From contig JACPXC010000001.1 of the NCBI GenBank assembly GCA_016196755.1, positions 170,189 to 234,188 on the forward strand: DNA of 64,000 nucleotides, written 5' to 3'. The translations under genes were made by a program, and so were the position numbers. Shown here piece by piece: positions 17,344 to 26,205 of the stretch (positions are counted from its first letter, which is position 1; every line of letters starts with the position of its first letter). The notes under the pieces were generated by a model. It worked only from the letters and a program-made list of their open reading frames with translations. It was not told where the DNA came from and made no database searches. This stretch comes from Elusimicrobiota bacterium. GTDB taxonomy: Bacteria > Elusimicrobiota > Elusimicrobia > UBA1565.

Positions 17344-18047
17344 AGCGCGCCCCTAAGTCCAAAAGGGGCTACGTCATCGCCATAGACGGCCCCGCCGGGG
17401 TCGGCAAGTCCACGATCGGCACCTTGGTCGCCAAGGAACTGGGCTACCGCTTCATCAACACCGGCGAGATGTACCGGGCCCTGACCTGGAAGGCGCTCGA
17501 GGACGGCGTCGACACGCGCGACGGCGGCGCGCTGACCCGCTTGGCCGAGCGCCTCTCGTGGGATTTCAAGGCCAACGAGGACGGCGTCATCATCCGCACC
17601 GTCATCGACGGACGTCCCGTGACGACCCAGATCCGCGAGGAGCGCGTCGGGATGAACTCGAGCCTGGTGGCCGGGGTCCCCGGAGTGCGCCGCAAGCTGC
17701 GCTCGCTGCAGCGCAAGCTCGGCCAGCAGGGCTCGATCGTGATGGAGGGCCGCGACATCACCACGGTCGTGTTCCCGGACGCCGATTTCAAAGTTTACCT
17801 GGACGCCTCGATCGAGGAGCGCGCGCGCCGGCGCACCAAGCAGCTGCGCGCCGGCGGCAAGAAAGCGGACCTCGGCAAGATCCGCGAGTCGATCATCCAG
17901 CGCGACATGCAGGACCTCCAGCGCCGCATCAACCCGCTGAGGCAGGCCGAGGACGCCGTCGTCATCGACTCGACCCGCCTCACCATGCTCGACGTGGCGG
18001 GGCGGATCCTGGGCCTCATCCGCGAGAGGGAGCGTGCCGATAAGTGA
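17340..18047 (+). CDS. cmk: Cytidylate kinase
   Basis: The 235-residue enzyme phosphorylates (d)CMP with ATP. It has the P-loop DGPAGVGKST (about residues 16-25), NTGEMYRALTW for CMP binding, VMEGRDITTVVFPDADFKVYLDAS, a lid with RARRR, and QRDMQDLQRRINPLRQAEDAVVIDST. The gene overlaps hisC and plsC by four bases each. The order cmk-plsC-S1 protein is an old and widespread arrangement. Confidence 0.96.
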   Translation: MKRAPKSKRGYVIAIDGPAGVGKSTIGTLVAKELGYRFINTGEMYRALTWKALEDGVDTRDGGALTRLAERLSWDFKANEDGVIIRTVIDGRPVTTQIREERVGMNSSLVAGVPGVRRKLRSLQRKLGQQGSIVMEGRDITTVVFPDADFKVYLDASIEERARRRTKQLRAGGKKADLGKIRESIIQRDMQDLQRRINPLRQAEDAVVIDSTRLTMLDVAGRILGLIRERERADK

Positions 18048-18640
18048 GCGTGGACGGGGCTACCCCCGAGTTCCGGCTGGCCTGCGTGCTGACCAAGCTG
18101 GCGATGAGCGCGACGCGCGGCTGGCACGCGTCCGGGCTCGAGGGCGTGCCGCGCTCGGGGCCGCTCATCGTGGCGGCCAACCACATCTCGATGGTCGACC
18201 CGCCGCTCTTAGGCATGAGCCTGAGCCCGGTCCGCTGGGCGCGCTTCGTGGGCAAAGAGGAGTTGTTCCGCTTTCCGCCGCTCGGCCTCCTGCTCAGGCG
18301 CCTGGGCTGCATCAAGCTGGACCGCCGCGGCGACGTGCGCGCGGTGCGCTCCGCGCTCGAGGTCCTCGAGCGGGGCGGCTGCATGGCGATGTTCCCGGAG
18401 GGGACCCGCTCGCGCACGGGCCAGCCCGGCAAGCCCAAGCCCGGCGTGGCTTTGCTGGCCCGCCAGGCCCGCGCGCCGGTCGTCCCGGCCCGCGTCAGCC
18501 ATACGCGCACGCTCTTGGGACCGGAGCCGTTCACGATCCGCTTCGGGGCGCCGATACCGCCGCCGCCCATCGAGGCCGACAGCCGTGAGGCGGACCGCGC
18601 CTACGCCGAGCTCGTCATGGCGAGGATCGCCCAGCTTTGA
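18044..18640 (+). CDS. plsC: 1-acylglycerol-3-phosphate acyltransferase (PlsC-like)
   Basis: The 198-residue membrane-associated acyltransferase shows the NHISMVDPP block (NHxxxxD, about residues 46-54), GKEELFRFPPLG, and the FPEGTRSRTG motif (about 124-133). It adds the second acyl chain to lysophosphatidic acid on the way to phospholipids. It starts at GTG 18044, overlapping cmk, and sits 39 bases before the S1 gene, which has its own GGAG ribosome site. Confidence 0.92.
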   Translation: MSVDGATPEFRLACVLTKLAMSATRGWHASGLEGVPRSGPLIVAANHISMVDPPLLGMSLSPVRWARFVGKEELFRFPPLGLLLRRLGCIKLDRRGDVRAVRSALEVLERGGCMAMFPEGTRSRTGQPGKPKPGVALLARQARAPVVPARVSHTRTLLGPEPFTIRFGAPIPPPPIEADSREADRAYAELVMARIAQL

Positions 18641-18679
18641 TTCGACACAGGCCCCCGCCGCGGGCCACAGGAGAGCACG

Positions 18680-19948
18680 ATGACCGACGACACCCAAGAG
18701 CGCGAGGAAACGCAGGAAGCCGAAGGCGAGACGATGGAGGCGCTCCTTAAGGAGCATACCGACTTCCAGGAAAAGCTCGCCAAGCGCGACGTGGTCTGGG
18801 TCAAGGTGATCCTGGTCAAGGCCGAGAACGTCCTCGTCGACATCGGCGAGCGCAACGAGGCGGTCATCCCGCTCTCCGAGTTCCCCTCAGACGAGCAGCC
18901 GACGGTCGGCCGGCGCATCCCGGCCGTCCTCGTCAAGCGCGGCCGGGGCGAGCAGCCGACCCAGATGTCCATCGAGAAGGCGCGCTGGACCCTGGGCTGG
19001 GAAGGCGTCGTGAAGGCCCACGCCGAGAAGCAGCGCGTGAAGGGCAAGGTGAAGGGCGCGGTGAAGGGGGGCTTCCTGGTCGACGTCGGCGGCGTGACGG
19101 GATTCATGCCCGCCTCGCTGGCCGACCTGCGGCCGGTACGCAAGCCGGAGATCCTCGTCAATACCGGCGTGCGCTGCTACATCGTCGAGCTCGACAAGGG
19201 CAAGGGACAGATGATCCTCTCGCGCCGCGCCGTCCTCGAGGAAGACGCCTCCAAGCGCCGCGACAAGATCCTCGGTGAGCTCTCGGCCGGGATGATCCGC
19301 ATCGGGCGCGTCACGCGCGTGGCCGAGGCCGGGGTGTTCGTCGACGTGGGCGGCGTGGAAGGGCTGGCCGCCAACGAGGACCTGGCCTGGCAGGGCTCGG
19401 GCGAGGCCAAGAAGAAGCTCGAGCGGGGCGCTAAGCTTCGGGTCAAGGTGCTCAAGGTCGAGGCCGGCAAGATCGCCCTCGGCCTCAAGCAGCTCACGGC
19501 CCACCCGGCCGACGCCCTGCGCAAGAAGTACGCGGTCAAGGCGGTCGTGCAGGGCACGGTCTCCGAGATCCTCAAGGACGGCGTGCGCGTGAAGCTCTCC
19601 AAGGGCGACGCGGCGTTCTGTCCGGTCCGCGAGCTGCCCACCGAGGGCGGCGACCCGACCCGCGGCCGCGCCGACCGCTACGAGGGCGGCGGCGCGCGCG
19701 GGGGCGGCGGGGGCGCGCGCGGCGCCGGCGGCGCGGGCGGCCGCGACCGCGACAGCCTGCCGCCGATCTGGCCGAAGGTGGGCGACGCGGTGGGCGGGAT
19801 CGTCCTCGGCATCAGCCATACCGCGCTCGAGGTGACGATGTCGATCCGGCGCTTCGACGCGATCCAGGACCGCAAGCAGGTCGCCAAGTACATGCGCAGC
19901 GCGCCGCCCCTGACGCTGGGGCAGCTCCTCAACCCCGACGCGGAGTAG
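18680..19948 (+). CDS. S1 RNA-binding domain protein (ribosomal protein S1-like)
   Basis: The 422-residue protein carries four or five OB-fold S1 domains, visible as VWVKVILVKAENVLVDIG (about 35-55), VKGKVKGAVKGGFLVDVGG (about 113-131), RIGRVTRVAEAGVFVDVGG (about 210-228) and VQGTVSEILKDGVRVKL (about 288-304). A last one after the insert ends in MSIRRFDA. A Gly/Arg-rich insert (about residues 335-355) separates the last domain. S1 proteins bind mRNA on the 30S subunit. It is shorter than the six-domain E. coli S1, like S1 homologues in several phyla that use leaderless or SD-led mRNAs. Confidence 0.88.
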   Translation: MTDDTQEREETQEAEGETMEALLKEHTDFQEKLAKRDVVWVKVILVKAENVLVDIGERNEAVIPLSEFPSDEQPTVGRRIPAVLVKRGRGEQPTQMSIEKARWTLGWEGVVKAHAEKQRVKGKVKGAVKGGFLVDVGGVTGFMPASLADLRPVRKPEILVNTGVRCYIVELDKGKGQMILSRRAVLEEDASKRRDKILGELSAGMIRIGRVTRVAEAGVFVDVGGVEGLAANEDLAWQGSGEAKKKLERGAKLRVKVLKVEAGKIALGLKQLTAHPADALRKKYAVKAVVQGTVSEILKDGVRVKLSKGDAAFCPVRELPTEGGDPTRGRADRYEGGGARGGGGGARGAGGAGGRDRDSLPPIWPKVGDAVGGIVLGISHTALEVTMSIRRFDAIQDRKQVAKYMRSAPPLTLGQLLNPDAE

Positions 19949-19952
19949 GCCG

Positions 19953-22790
19953 CTGGGCGGAGCGCGGCGGGCGTCGGCGGCCCTGCTCGCGGCCGCGCTA
20001 TGGTCGCCGGCTCCGGCGGCCGCGCAGGGCTTCGGCCGGAACCAGGTCCGGCTCAAGAACTTCGACTGGAAGGCCGAGGACACCGAGCATTTCCGGGTCC
20101 ACACCTACCCGGGCTCGGAATCCCTGTCCCCGTTCGCGGCGGGCGTCCTCGAGCGGTCCTACGGCCGCATCTCCAAGTCCCTCGGCATCTCGTGGACGGA
20201 AAAGGAGCGCAAGCCCTTCTTCCTCTACGCCGGCGTAAACGACATGCAGCAGTCGAACATCGTGGCGGTCGGCGACGGCACCGGCGGCGTCACCGAGGCG
20301 TTCAAGGACCGCTTCATGATCTTCCACGACGGGAGCAAGCAGTGGCTCGACCTCGTGGCCACGCACGAGCTGACCCACGTCTTCCAGTATCACCTGCTCG
20401 TTTCGGGCTGGTGGCGCTCAGGGCGCATCCTCAAGACCATCATCTACCCGCTCTGGATGATGGAGGGCATGGCGGAGTACTTCTCCTGGGGCCTGGAGGA
20501 CACCGGGGGGGACGCTCTGGTGCGCGACGCGGCGAGCTCCGACTGCCTCATCCCGCTCTGGAAGCTCGAGAAGTTCTCGCACCTCAAGCCCCACCAGGTC
20601 CGCCTCGCCTACGAATCCGGAGCCAAGGCCCTCGAGTTCCTGGAGCGGGAGTACGGCGCGGGGAGCGTGGCGCGGATGCTCAAACTCTTCGAGTCGCGCT
20701 TCGAGACGAGCGCCGTGCTCTCCGAGTTGACCGGCTTGGACGTCTTCGCGTTCGACAAGAAATGGCGCGAGTACGAGGGTGAGCGGGCGCGCCGGCGCAT
20801 CCGCCTCGAGGGCCTGCGCGAGCCCGAAGCCTACGGCGCGCGCCTGACCACGGCGACGGCGGGCCTGCCGGAGTTCAACTCGAGTCCGGTCTTCACGCCC
20901 GACGGGGCGAAGATGGCCTTCCTCACCACGCGCGACGGCTTCCCGCCCCAGGTCATGCTCAAGGACCTGCGGACCGGCAAGCTCAGGGACCTGCTGAGGC
21001 ACCAGACCGAGGTCGAGACCGTCCACCTGGGCAACTTCGACAACGTCTCGCGCGTGCTGACGCTCTCGCCGGACGGCCGCACGTTGGTCGTGGCCGGCAC
21101 CAAGAACCACGCCGACGCGCTCTGGGTCATAGACCTGGCCACCCGGCGCAAGCGTCGGGTCGACGTCCCCGGCTTCATGTCGGTAGGACAACCGGCCTTC
21201 CATCCGGACGGGCGGCGCGTGGCGTTCTCGGGCCTCAAGGACGGCGTCACGGACCTCTGGCTGCTGGAGCTCGACGGGGGGAAGCTCACCCGCCTGAGCG
21301 ACGACCCGGCCGACGACCAGACCCCGGCGTTCGCCCCGGACGGCTCCTGGCTGGTCTACACCTCCGAGGTCGAGGTCCCCGGCTCTGCGATACTCTACCA
21401 GCGCCGGCTGCGCCGCCTAAGCCTCGTCAGCGGGGCCTCGCAGGTGTTGAGCGAGCTGCCCGGCAGCGCGCGCGACCCGGTGGTCTCGGCCGACGGCAAG
21501 CGCGTGCTCTTCGCGCTTCAGGGCGGCGGGCTCTATGACGTTCATGAGATAGACCTCGCCTCCGGAGCCGTCAAGCGGTTGACCCGCTCGATCGGGGCCG
21601 CCTACACCCCCACGTATACGCCGGACGGGGGCATCGCGTACGCGGCCCTGCGCCGCGGCTCGATCCACCTCTATAAGGGTCCGCGCGCCTCCTTCGAGGA
21701 CGCCGCGCCGGCGCCTCCTCCGGCGGCGGGGGGACGGGTCGTCGAGGCCTCGAGCGCCCCGGCGCGCGTCCCCACGACGGCCCGCTCACCCTACTCGACC
21801 GACCTGTTCCTGCCGGCGTTCTTCTACTCCTCCAACGGCGGCCTGTTCTGGACCTCGTACTATCAGGGCTCGGACCTCATGGGCGAGCACGGCGTCACCG
21901 GCATCGTCAGCTACGCCTCGGGCCAGGGCTACCTGGACTACCAGGGGCAATACGACTTCAAGCGCTGGCGTACCGACCTGGCGTTCGGGGCCGTCGGCCG
22001 CCTGCGCAAGGAGGCCCTCGACACCGACACCGGCGTCAACCAGGACGAGTCGGCCCACGCCCAGTTCCTGTCGGCCTCGACGCCGCTCGACCGCTTCAAC
22101 CGCGTGGACCTGGTGGCGGCCTCGGTGACGGAGTCCTACGACAGCGTCTTCGCCTTGGCGCGGCCTCGGCGCGAGGCGCGGCTCTTCTCCGCGGCCTTCG
22201 TGCGCGACACCGTGCGCGGGCGCTACCTGGCGGCCACGGGCGGCGGACGCCTGCGCCTGGGCTACTCGGTGGCCCCGCGCATCCTCGGCGGCAACAGCGT
22301 GCGCGAGGGCGTCTTCGGCGAGGCGCACCGCTACCTGCCGACGGGGGGACTCAGCGCCCTGGTCCTGCGCGGCCAGGCCGCGGGCTTCTGGGGGCCGGAC
22401 CCGCCGCAGTACGTCCTCGGCGGCATCGGCGGCGTGCGCGGCTACGGGCGTTCCGCCACCGTCGACGCGGGGCGCGCGGGCGCGGTGACGACGGCGGAGT
22501 GGCGCATCCCCGTCCTGCCGAACCTCGACTACTACATGTGGTACATCTTCCCGGATTTCTACTTCAAATCGCTTTCGCTCAACCTCTTCACCGACGCGGG
22601 CTACGCCTGGTCGGCCGAGTCCGAGCTGCGCGGGGCCGGGTGGGGGAGCTTGCGCCACTCCTACGGCGCGGGGCTGAGCCTGCATACCTTCATCCTCCAG
22701 CTCTTCCCGCTGGTCCTGCATTTCGACTATGCTCAACGCACGACCAGCGATGGTGGAGTCTTCTATGTCTATCTCGGCCCGCTCTTCTGA
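19953..22790 (+). CDS. Peptidase-MA / TolB-propeller / BamA-like barrel fusion
   Basis: The frame is open from the S1 stop. A good signal peptide (ASAALLAAALWSPAPAAAQG) is encoded upstream of the first ATG (20244), so translation probably starts at CTG 19953, seven bases after GGAG; this gives 945 residues. The mature protein has a zinc-peptidase MA-like domain (HELTHVFQYH about residue 133, EGMAEYF about 170), a six-bladed PD40/TolB propeller (repeated SPDG/PDGRRVAFSG, about 290-590) and a C-terminal outer-membrane barrel of the surface-antigen/BamA type (GGVRGYGRS, about 830). It is probably exported to the outer membrane. Substrate unknown. Confidence 0.8.
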   Translation: MGGARRASAALLAAALWSPAPAAAQGFGRNQVRLKNFDWKAEDTEHFRVHTYPGSESLSPFAAGVLERSYGRISKSLGISWTEKERKPFFLYAGVNDMQQSNIVAVGDGTGGVTEAFKDRFMIFHDGSKQWLDLVATHELTHVFQYHLLVSGWWRSGRILKTIIYPLWMMEGMAEYFSWGLEDTGGDALVRDAASSDCLIPLWKLEKFSHLKPHQVRLAYESGAKALEFLEREYGAGSVARMLKLFESRFETSAVLSELTGLDVFAFDKKWREYEGERARRRIRLEGLREPEAYGARLTTATAGLPEFNSSPVFTPDGAKMAFLTTRDGFPPQVMLKDLRTGKLRDLLRHQTEVETVHLGNFDNVSRVLTLSPDGRTLVVAGTKNHADALWVIDLATRRKRRVDVPGFMSVGQPAFHPDGRRVAFSGLKDGVTDLWLLELDGGKLTRLSDDPADDQTPAFAPDGSWLVYTSEVEVPGSAILYQRRLRRLSLVSGASQVLSELPGSARDPVVSADGKRVLFALQGGGLYDVHEIDLASGAVKRLTRSIGAAYTPTYTPDGGIAYAALRRGSIHLYKGPRASFEDAAPAPPPAAGGRVVEASSAPARVPTTARSPYSTDLFLPAFFYSSNGGLFWTSYYQGSDLMGEHGVTGIVSYASGQGYLDYQGQYDFKRWRTDLAFGAVGRLRKEALDTDTGVNQDESAHAQFLSASTPLDRFNRVDLVAASVTESYDSVFALARPRREARLFSAAFVRDTVRGRYLAATGGGRLRLGYSVAPRILGGNSVREGVFGEAHRYLPTGGLSALVLRGQAAGFWGPDPPQYVLGGIGGVRGYGRSATVDAGRAGAVTTAEWRIPVLPNLDYYMWYIFPDFYFKSLSLNLFTDAGYAWSAESELRGAGWGSLRHSYGAGLSLHTFILQLFPLVLHFDYAQRTTSDGGVFYVYLGPLF

Positions 22791-23964
22791 GGCGCTGGCG
22801 CGCCGCTTCGGTACCCCGCTCTACGTCTACGACGGCGACGCCTTGCTGGCCCGCTACGAGCGCTTCCGAAAGGCGTTCGCGGCGCGCGAGACCCTGCTCT
22901 GCTACGCGTTCAAGGCCAACCCGCTTGCCGCCCTGGCGCGTCTGCTCGCCCGCGCGGGAGCGGGCTGCGACGTCGTCTCGGGCGGGGAGCTCGCGCGCGC
23001 GCTGGCCGCCGGGTTCGCGCCGGAACGCGTCGTCTTCTCCGGGGTGGGAAAGACCGACGACGAGCTGCGCGCCGGCCTGCGCGCGGGGCTTTTGGCGTTC
23101 AACGTCGAGTCCGCCGAGGAACTCGCGCGCCTCGCGCGCACGGCCGCGCGTCTCAAGCGCCGCGCCCCGTTCGCGGTCAGGGTCAACCCGGACATCCGCG
23201 CCGGCGGCCATGCCCACATCGTCACCGGCCTGGCCGAGACCAAGTTCGGCGTCGAGGCGGCGGAGGCCTTGGCGCTCTACCGGCGCGCGGCGCGCTCGCC
23301 CTGGCTGCGGGCCGCAGGCCTGCAGTGCCACCTCGGCTCGCAGATCCTCTCGCCCGCGCCCTATAGAAGGGCCTTGGCGCGCGCAACAGCCCTCCTAGGA
23401 GCCATCGCGGCGCCCTTAGGGCACCTGGACCTCGGCGGCGGCATGGGGATCGGCTACGACGGCGGCCCGGGCCTCTCGCCGGAGGCGCTGGCCCGGGCGC
23501 TGCTCCCCGGCCTGCGCGGCCTCCCGCAGCGCCTGGTCCTCGAACCGGGCCGCTGGCTGGTGGGGCCGGTCGGCGCGCTGCTGACCCGGGTGGTGGCGCG
23601 CAAGACCACCTCGCGGCGGCGCTTCGTCGTCGTCGACGCGGGGATGAACGACCTGCTGCGCCCCGCGCTCTACGGCGCGCGTCACCGCGTGGTCGCCGTG
23701 CGGCCGCGGCGGGGGGCCATCAGCGCGGCCGACATCGTCGGGCCGGTCTGCGAGACCGCGGACTTCCTGGCCCGCGGCGTGCGGCTCGGTCCCGCCCAAC
23801 GGGGAGACGTCCTGGCCGTGCTCGACGCGGGCGCCTACGGCTCGTCGATGGGCTCGCAGTACAACTCCCGGCCGCGCCCGGCGGAGGTCGTCGTGCGCGG
23901 GGGGAGGGCGCGCCTGGCCCGCCGGCGGGAGACCATGGGTGACCTCGTGCGCCATGAGCTCTGA
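22765..23964 (+). CDS. lysA: Diaminopimelate decarboxylase
   Basis: The 399-residue PLP enzyme of alanine-racemase fold type III makes lysine from meso-diaminopimelate. It shows PLYVYDGDAL, the PLP lysine in CYAFKANPL (about residue 43), GCDVVSGGEL, VNPDIRAGGHAHIVTG, HLGSQI, DLGGGMGI, EPGRWLVG and the C-terminal GAYGSSMGSQYNSRPRP. ATG 22765 was chosen because GGTGGAG precedes it by about seven bases; ATG 22729 and 22750 are in frame. The start overlaps the end of the barrel fusion and the end overlaps the methyltransferase gene. Confidence 0.95.
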   Translation: MSISARSSEALARRFGTPLYVYDGDALLARYERFRKAFAARETLLCYAFKANPLAALARLLARAGAGCDVVSGGELARALAAGFAPERVVFSGVGKTDDELRAGLRAGLLAFNVESAEELARLARTAARLKRRAPFAVRVNPDIRAGGHAHIVTGLAETKFGVEAAEALALYRRAARSPWLRAAGLQCHLGSQILSPAPYRRALARATALLGAIAAPLGHLDLGGGMGIGYDGGPGLSPEALARALLPGLRGLPQRLVLEPGRWLVGPVGALLTRVVARKTTSRRRFVVVDAGMNDLLRPALYGARHRVVAVRPRRGAISAADIVGPVCETADFLARGVRLGPAQRGDVLAVLDAGAYGSSMGSQYNSRPRPAEVVVRGGRARLARRRETMGDLVRHEL

Positions 23965-24778
23965 GCCCGTAGACCAGGGCCTCTACGACGAGGATTACTA
24001 CCGCGAGAGCTGCGGCGGCTCGGAGTTCTACCGGCTCTACGGGCCGCGCACCCTCAAGCCCCAGCTCGCCTACGCGCTGCGCCTGGGGGACGTCTCGGCG
24101 GGAAAGACCGTCTTGGACCTGGGCTGCGGGAGGGGGGAACTCCTCTACCACGTGGAGAAGGCCGGGGCGCGCGGTGTGGGGACCGACTACGCCGCGGCCG
24201 CCCTCGGCGTGGCCAAGGAGAACGCGGGGGGGCGCGTCCTGCGCTGCGACGCGAAGGCTCTGCCGTTCGTCGACGCCGCGTTCGACCGGGCCTTCCTGCT
24301 CGGCGTGGTGGACCATCTCCACGACTGGGAGCTGGAGCGCTGCTTCGAGGAGCTCTCGCGCGTGCTCAAGCCCGGGGGCTTCGTCGTGCTGCACACCTGC
24401 ACGAACCGGTTGCACTACAAGACCCTCACCTACGCGGCGCGCGCGCGCTTCGCCCGAGGGGCCAGGCGCCTGGGCCTCCCCATGAAAGACCCCCGGAGGC
24501 CGCGCTCCGACGAGGACGAGAGCCTGCACGTCAACGAGCACTCGCAGGGAGACCTGGAGCGCTTCTTCTCCAAGATCGGCTGGCAGGCCGACATAGAGGC
24601 GATGCCGAACTATAAATCCCTCGTGGGACGGCTCTACGGAGACCGCCTCCCGGAGGGCTTCCCGCTCAAGGCCTACGCCCCGTGGCGCGCCGCGTTGGCG
24701 CGCGGGACGGCCAAGACCCCCCTGGCGCCGCTCTTGGCCCGGGAGTTCTTCGTGGTGGCCCGCCCGAGAAGGGTATAA
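23954..24778 (+). CDS. Class I SAM-dependent methyltransferase
   Basis: The 274-residue protein has the SAM-binding motif VLDLGCGRGELLYHV (about residues 48-62), the acidic loop GTDYAAAALG, and the post-I motifs FDRAFLLGVVDHL and LSRVLKPGGFVVLHT. The N-terminal DEDYYRESCGG resembles enzymes modifying sugars or lipids. It starts at ATG 23954 inside the end of lysA. Its substrate cannot be predicted. Confidence 0.85.
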   Translation: MSSEPVDQGLYDEDYYRESCGGSEFYRLYGPRTLKPQLAYALRLGDVSAGKTVLDLGCGRGELLYHVEKAGARGVGTDYAAAALGVAKENAGGRVLRCDAKALPFVDAAFDRAFLLGVVDHLHDWELERCFEELSRVLKPGGFVVLHTCTNRLHYKTLTYAARARFARGARRLGLPMKDPRRPRSDEDESLHVNEHSQGDLERFFSKIGWQADIEAMPNYKSLVGRLYGDRLPEGFPLKAYAPWRAALARGTAKTPLAPLLAREFFVVARPRRV

Positions 24779-24779
24779 T
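24774..24779 (+). promoter_or_regulatory. Consensus -10 (TATAAT) for a leaderless transcript
   Basis: TATAAT lies over the stop codon of the methyltransferase gene and ends seven bases before ATG 24787 (TATAATCAGCCCGATG). The arrangement is the same as at murB, so the downstream mRNA probably starts at the ATG. Confidence 0.6.
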
Positions 24780-24786
24780 CAGCCCG

Positions 24787-25077
24787 ATGTCCAAGAAGAA
24801 GCGCCAAAAGACCACGGGGGGGGAAGCTCCCGCTATTTCCGCCGTCGACGGGGGGGAAGGTATCTCGTCGAGGGGGAAGAAGGTCATCGCCGGCGGCATG
24901 GTCTTGGTCGCGGTGGGCTTCATGGTCCTTACCAAGGCCGATCCGATGGGCCGCAACTGGGCTGCCTCTTTGTCCCCTTTCCTGATCCTGGGCGGCTACG
25001 CCTGCGTGGGGTGGGGGATCTTCCTGCCCGAAAAAACCATCAAAGCCGAACCCCCCTCCTCTAATATTCCTTCCTAG
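24787..25077 (+). CDS. Small two-helix membrane protein
   Basis: The 96-residue protein has a basic N-terminus (SKKKRQK), a linker, and two hydrophobic segments (VIAGGMVLVAVGFMVLT about residues 34-50; SPFLILGGYACVGWGIFLP about 63-81). No family is recognised; similar small proteins of unknown role are common. It is the last rightward gene before the putative terminus site. Confidence 0.7.
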   Translation: MSKKKRQKTTGGEAPAISAVDGGEGISSRGKKVIAGGMVLVAVGFMVLTKADPMGRNWAASLSPFLILGGYACVGWGIFLPEKTIKAEPPSSNIPS

Positions 25078-25130
25078 GTTTTTCCGTTCGGGTCTTTTTT
25101 CTCCGCGAGTTTCCGAAAAAACGGCCTCCG

Positions 25131-25385
25131 CCTTTCATGGTTTTTTTGGCGCCGGCTGATTTTTAGCCTCCTCCCACCCCAAATCCCTTGATGGTCTTTT
25201 TGGGACCCCTCCCAAGGACCGTTTTCAGGGTACCTGGATACCCTGGAAACTGCCTTCGGATCCGGGGTCCTTTCGTGGTTTTTTCAGGACCCCGGATTTT
25301 AGGGGTCGGCCGGAGCTGCCCGACCTGGTGTTTCCCGGAATGTTGGCAGATCCCGGGTTGGCCTTTCATGGTCTTTTTGAGGGTC
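25131..25385. repeat. T-rich degenerate repeats, gene-free 25078-25556
   Basis: Four copies of a CCTTTCATGGTTTTTT-like motif start at 25131, 25185, 25269 and 25362, spaced 54, 84 and 93 bases apart, all multiples of three. GGCTGATTTTT also recurs (near 25154 and 25457). Read leftward, a 111-codon ORF repeats [KE]KT.KG, but its composition is not like the neighbouring genes and I do not call it. Base composition differs from the flanks. The zone sits beside the putative dif site. Confidence 0.6.
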
Positions 25386-25556
25386 TTCGGGCCTCCCGAA
25401 AGCTGCCAACTTCTTGGCTGGTCCGGCTGCGGTCCGGCCGGATCTTGGCAGAATCTCGGCTGATTTTTGGGTGGTCCCGGGGAGGCTCGGACTGCCAATT
25501 TAGAAAACTTAACAAACGCCGTTAACTGTCGGATATTTCTCGAGGGAAAAGCGCGA

Positions 25557-26048
25557 TTATCGTCGGTAGTCTGATAGGGCTTGGCGGGTAGGTTGGCGGA
25601 TGGCTCCCTCGGGCAAATGTATCATAATATATATTATCGTGACGCCCCACTTGCGGCGCTGGATTTCGGCCCGGTTCCCACGTTTTAAAGAGCCTATCCG
25701 TGACAGCACTTTGCAACCCGCCGCCACGGCCTCGACCTCACGAATCCGGAGGGTCAGCCTCTCCGGTACCGGGCCCAAGAGGTCGAGGAGCTTGAGCCCG
25801 AGCGGCGCGATCGTCCATGTGTAGGGTGGCCTGCCGCCTTCCGGCCTCCCTTTGCGACGCCGTAGTAGACAAAAGCGTCGCAACATTGTCAAGTGCCGCC
25901 TGACCACCTCCAGATGGACGCCAGCGGACGCACGGCTAAAGCCCATCGCCTGCGCGTACTCGAAAGCCACGGCCTCAACGCGGACGCCGCGCGTACGCAT
26001 GGCGATGAGCTCAAGGATGCGGACCGGCTGGTGGAGGTCGGTGCCCAC
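25557..26048 (-). CDS. Winged-helix regulator at provirus edge; ORF crosses the att site
   Basis: The 163-residue product starts at GTG 26048 and reads as a winged helix (RILELIAMRTRGVRVEAVAFEYAQAMGFSRASAGVHLEVV, then a basic wing RRRKGRPEGGRP). It has its own TATAAT and a nearly leaderless start, unlike the other viral genes, so a lysogeny repressor or copy-control role is likely. The last 30 or so residues are encoded through the dif-like site into chromosomal DNA. In the excised circle the frame would instead continue VKQRTFR and stop, so both forms give a complete protein. Confidence 0.6.
   Translation of the reverse strand: MGTDLHQPVRILELIAMRTRGVRVEAVAFEYAQAMGFSRASAGVHLEVVRRHLTMLRRFCLLRRRKGRPEGGRPPYTWTIAPLGLKLLDLLGPVPERLTLRIREVEAVAAGCKVLSRIGSLKRGNRAEIQRRKWGVTIIYIMIHLPEGAIRQPTRQALSDYRR
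25617..25644 (+). other. dif-like attachment site, left boundary of provirus
   Basis: XerC-like arm ATGTATCATAA (25617-25627), centre TATATA (25628-25633), XerD-like arm TTATCGTGACG (25634-25644). The centre and the inner TTAT match the Bacillus subtilis dif site as I recall it. The centre and TTATCGT recur at 34991-35003. In the Xer model this is a hybrid site: chromosomal XerC arm plus viral XerD arm. Confidence 0.75.
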
Positions 26049-26056
26049 AGCACGGG

Positions 26057-26062
26057 ATTATA
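26057..26062 (-). promoter_or_regulatory. -10 (TATAAT) of the provirus regulator gene
   Basis: On the minus strand TATAAT is followed by CCCGTGCT and the GTG start at 26048. Spacing predicts a start site within a few bases of the GTG, again a leaderless layout. Confidence 0.5.
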
Positions 26063-26205
26063 CACCGGCCGCGCGGGCTTCACCGCTGACCTTCCTCAGG
26101 TGCCGGCAAGTACACCCCCCCGCCCTCTGAGACCTTTCCCGCCCCTCGCGGCCGTCACGAAAACGTCACCTTGCCCTATCAGCGGCCCGCCTGGAGCGTC
26201 CTGCC

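Noticed and set aside
20244..22790. ATG 20244 as start of the exported fusion protein
   Set aside because: It would remove the signal peptide and the N-terminal domain that are clearly encoded upstream in the same frame.
25163..25498. 111-residue leftward ORF in the T-rich zone
   Set aside because: Repeats give the appearance of a protein (KKT.KG), but there is no ribosome site and the composition is Pro/Gly-rich noise.
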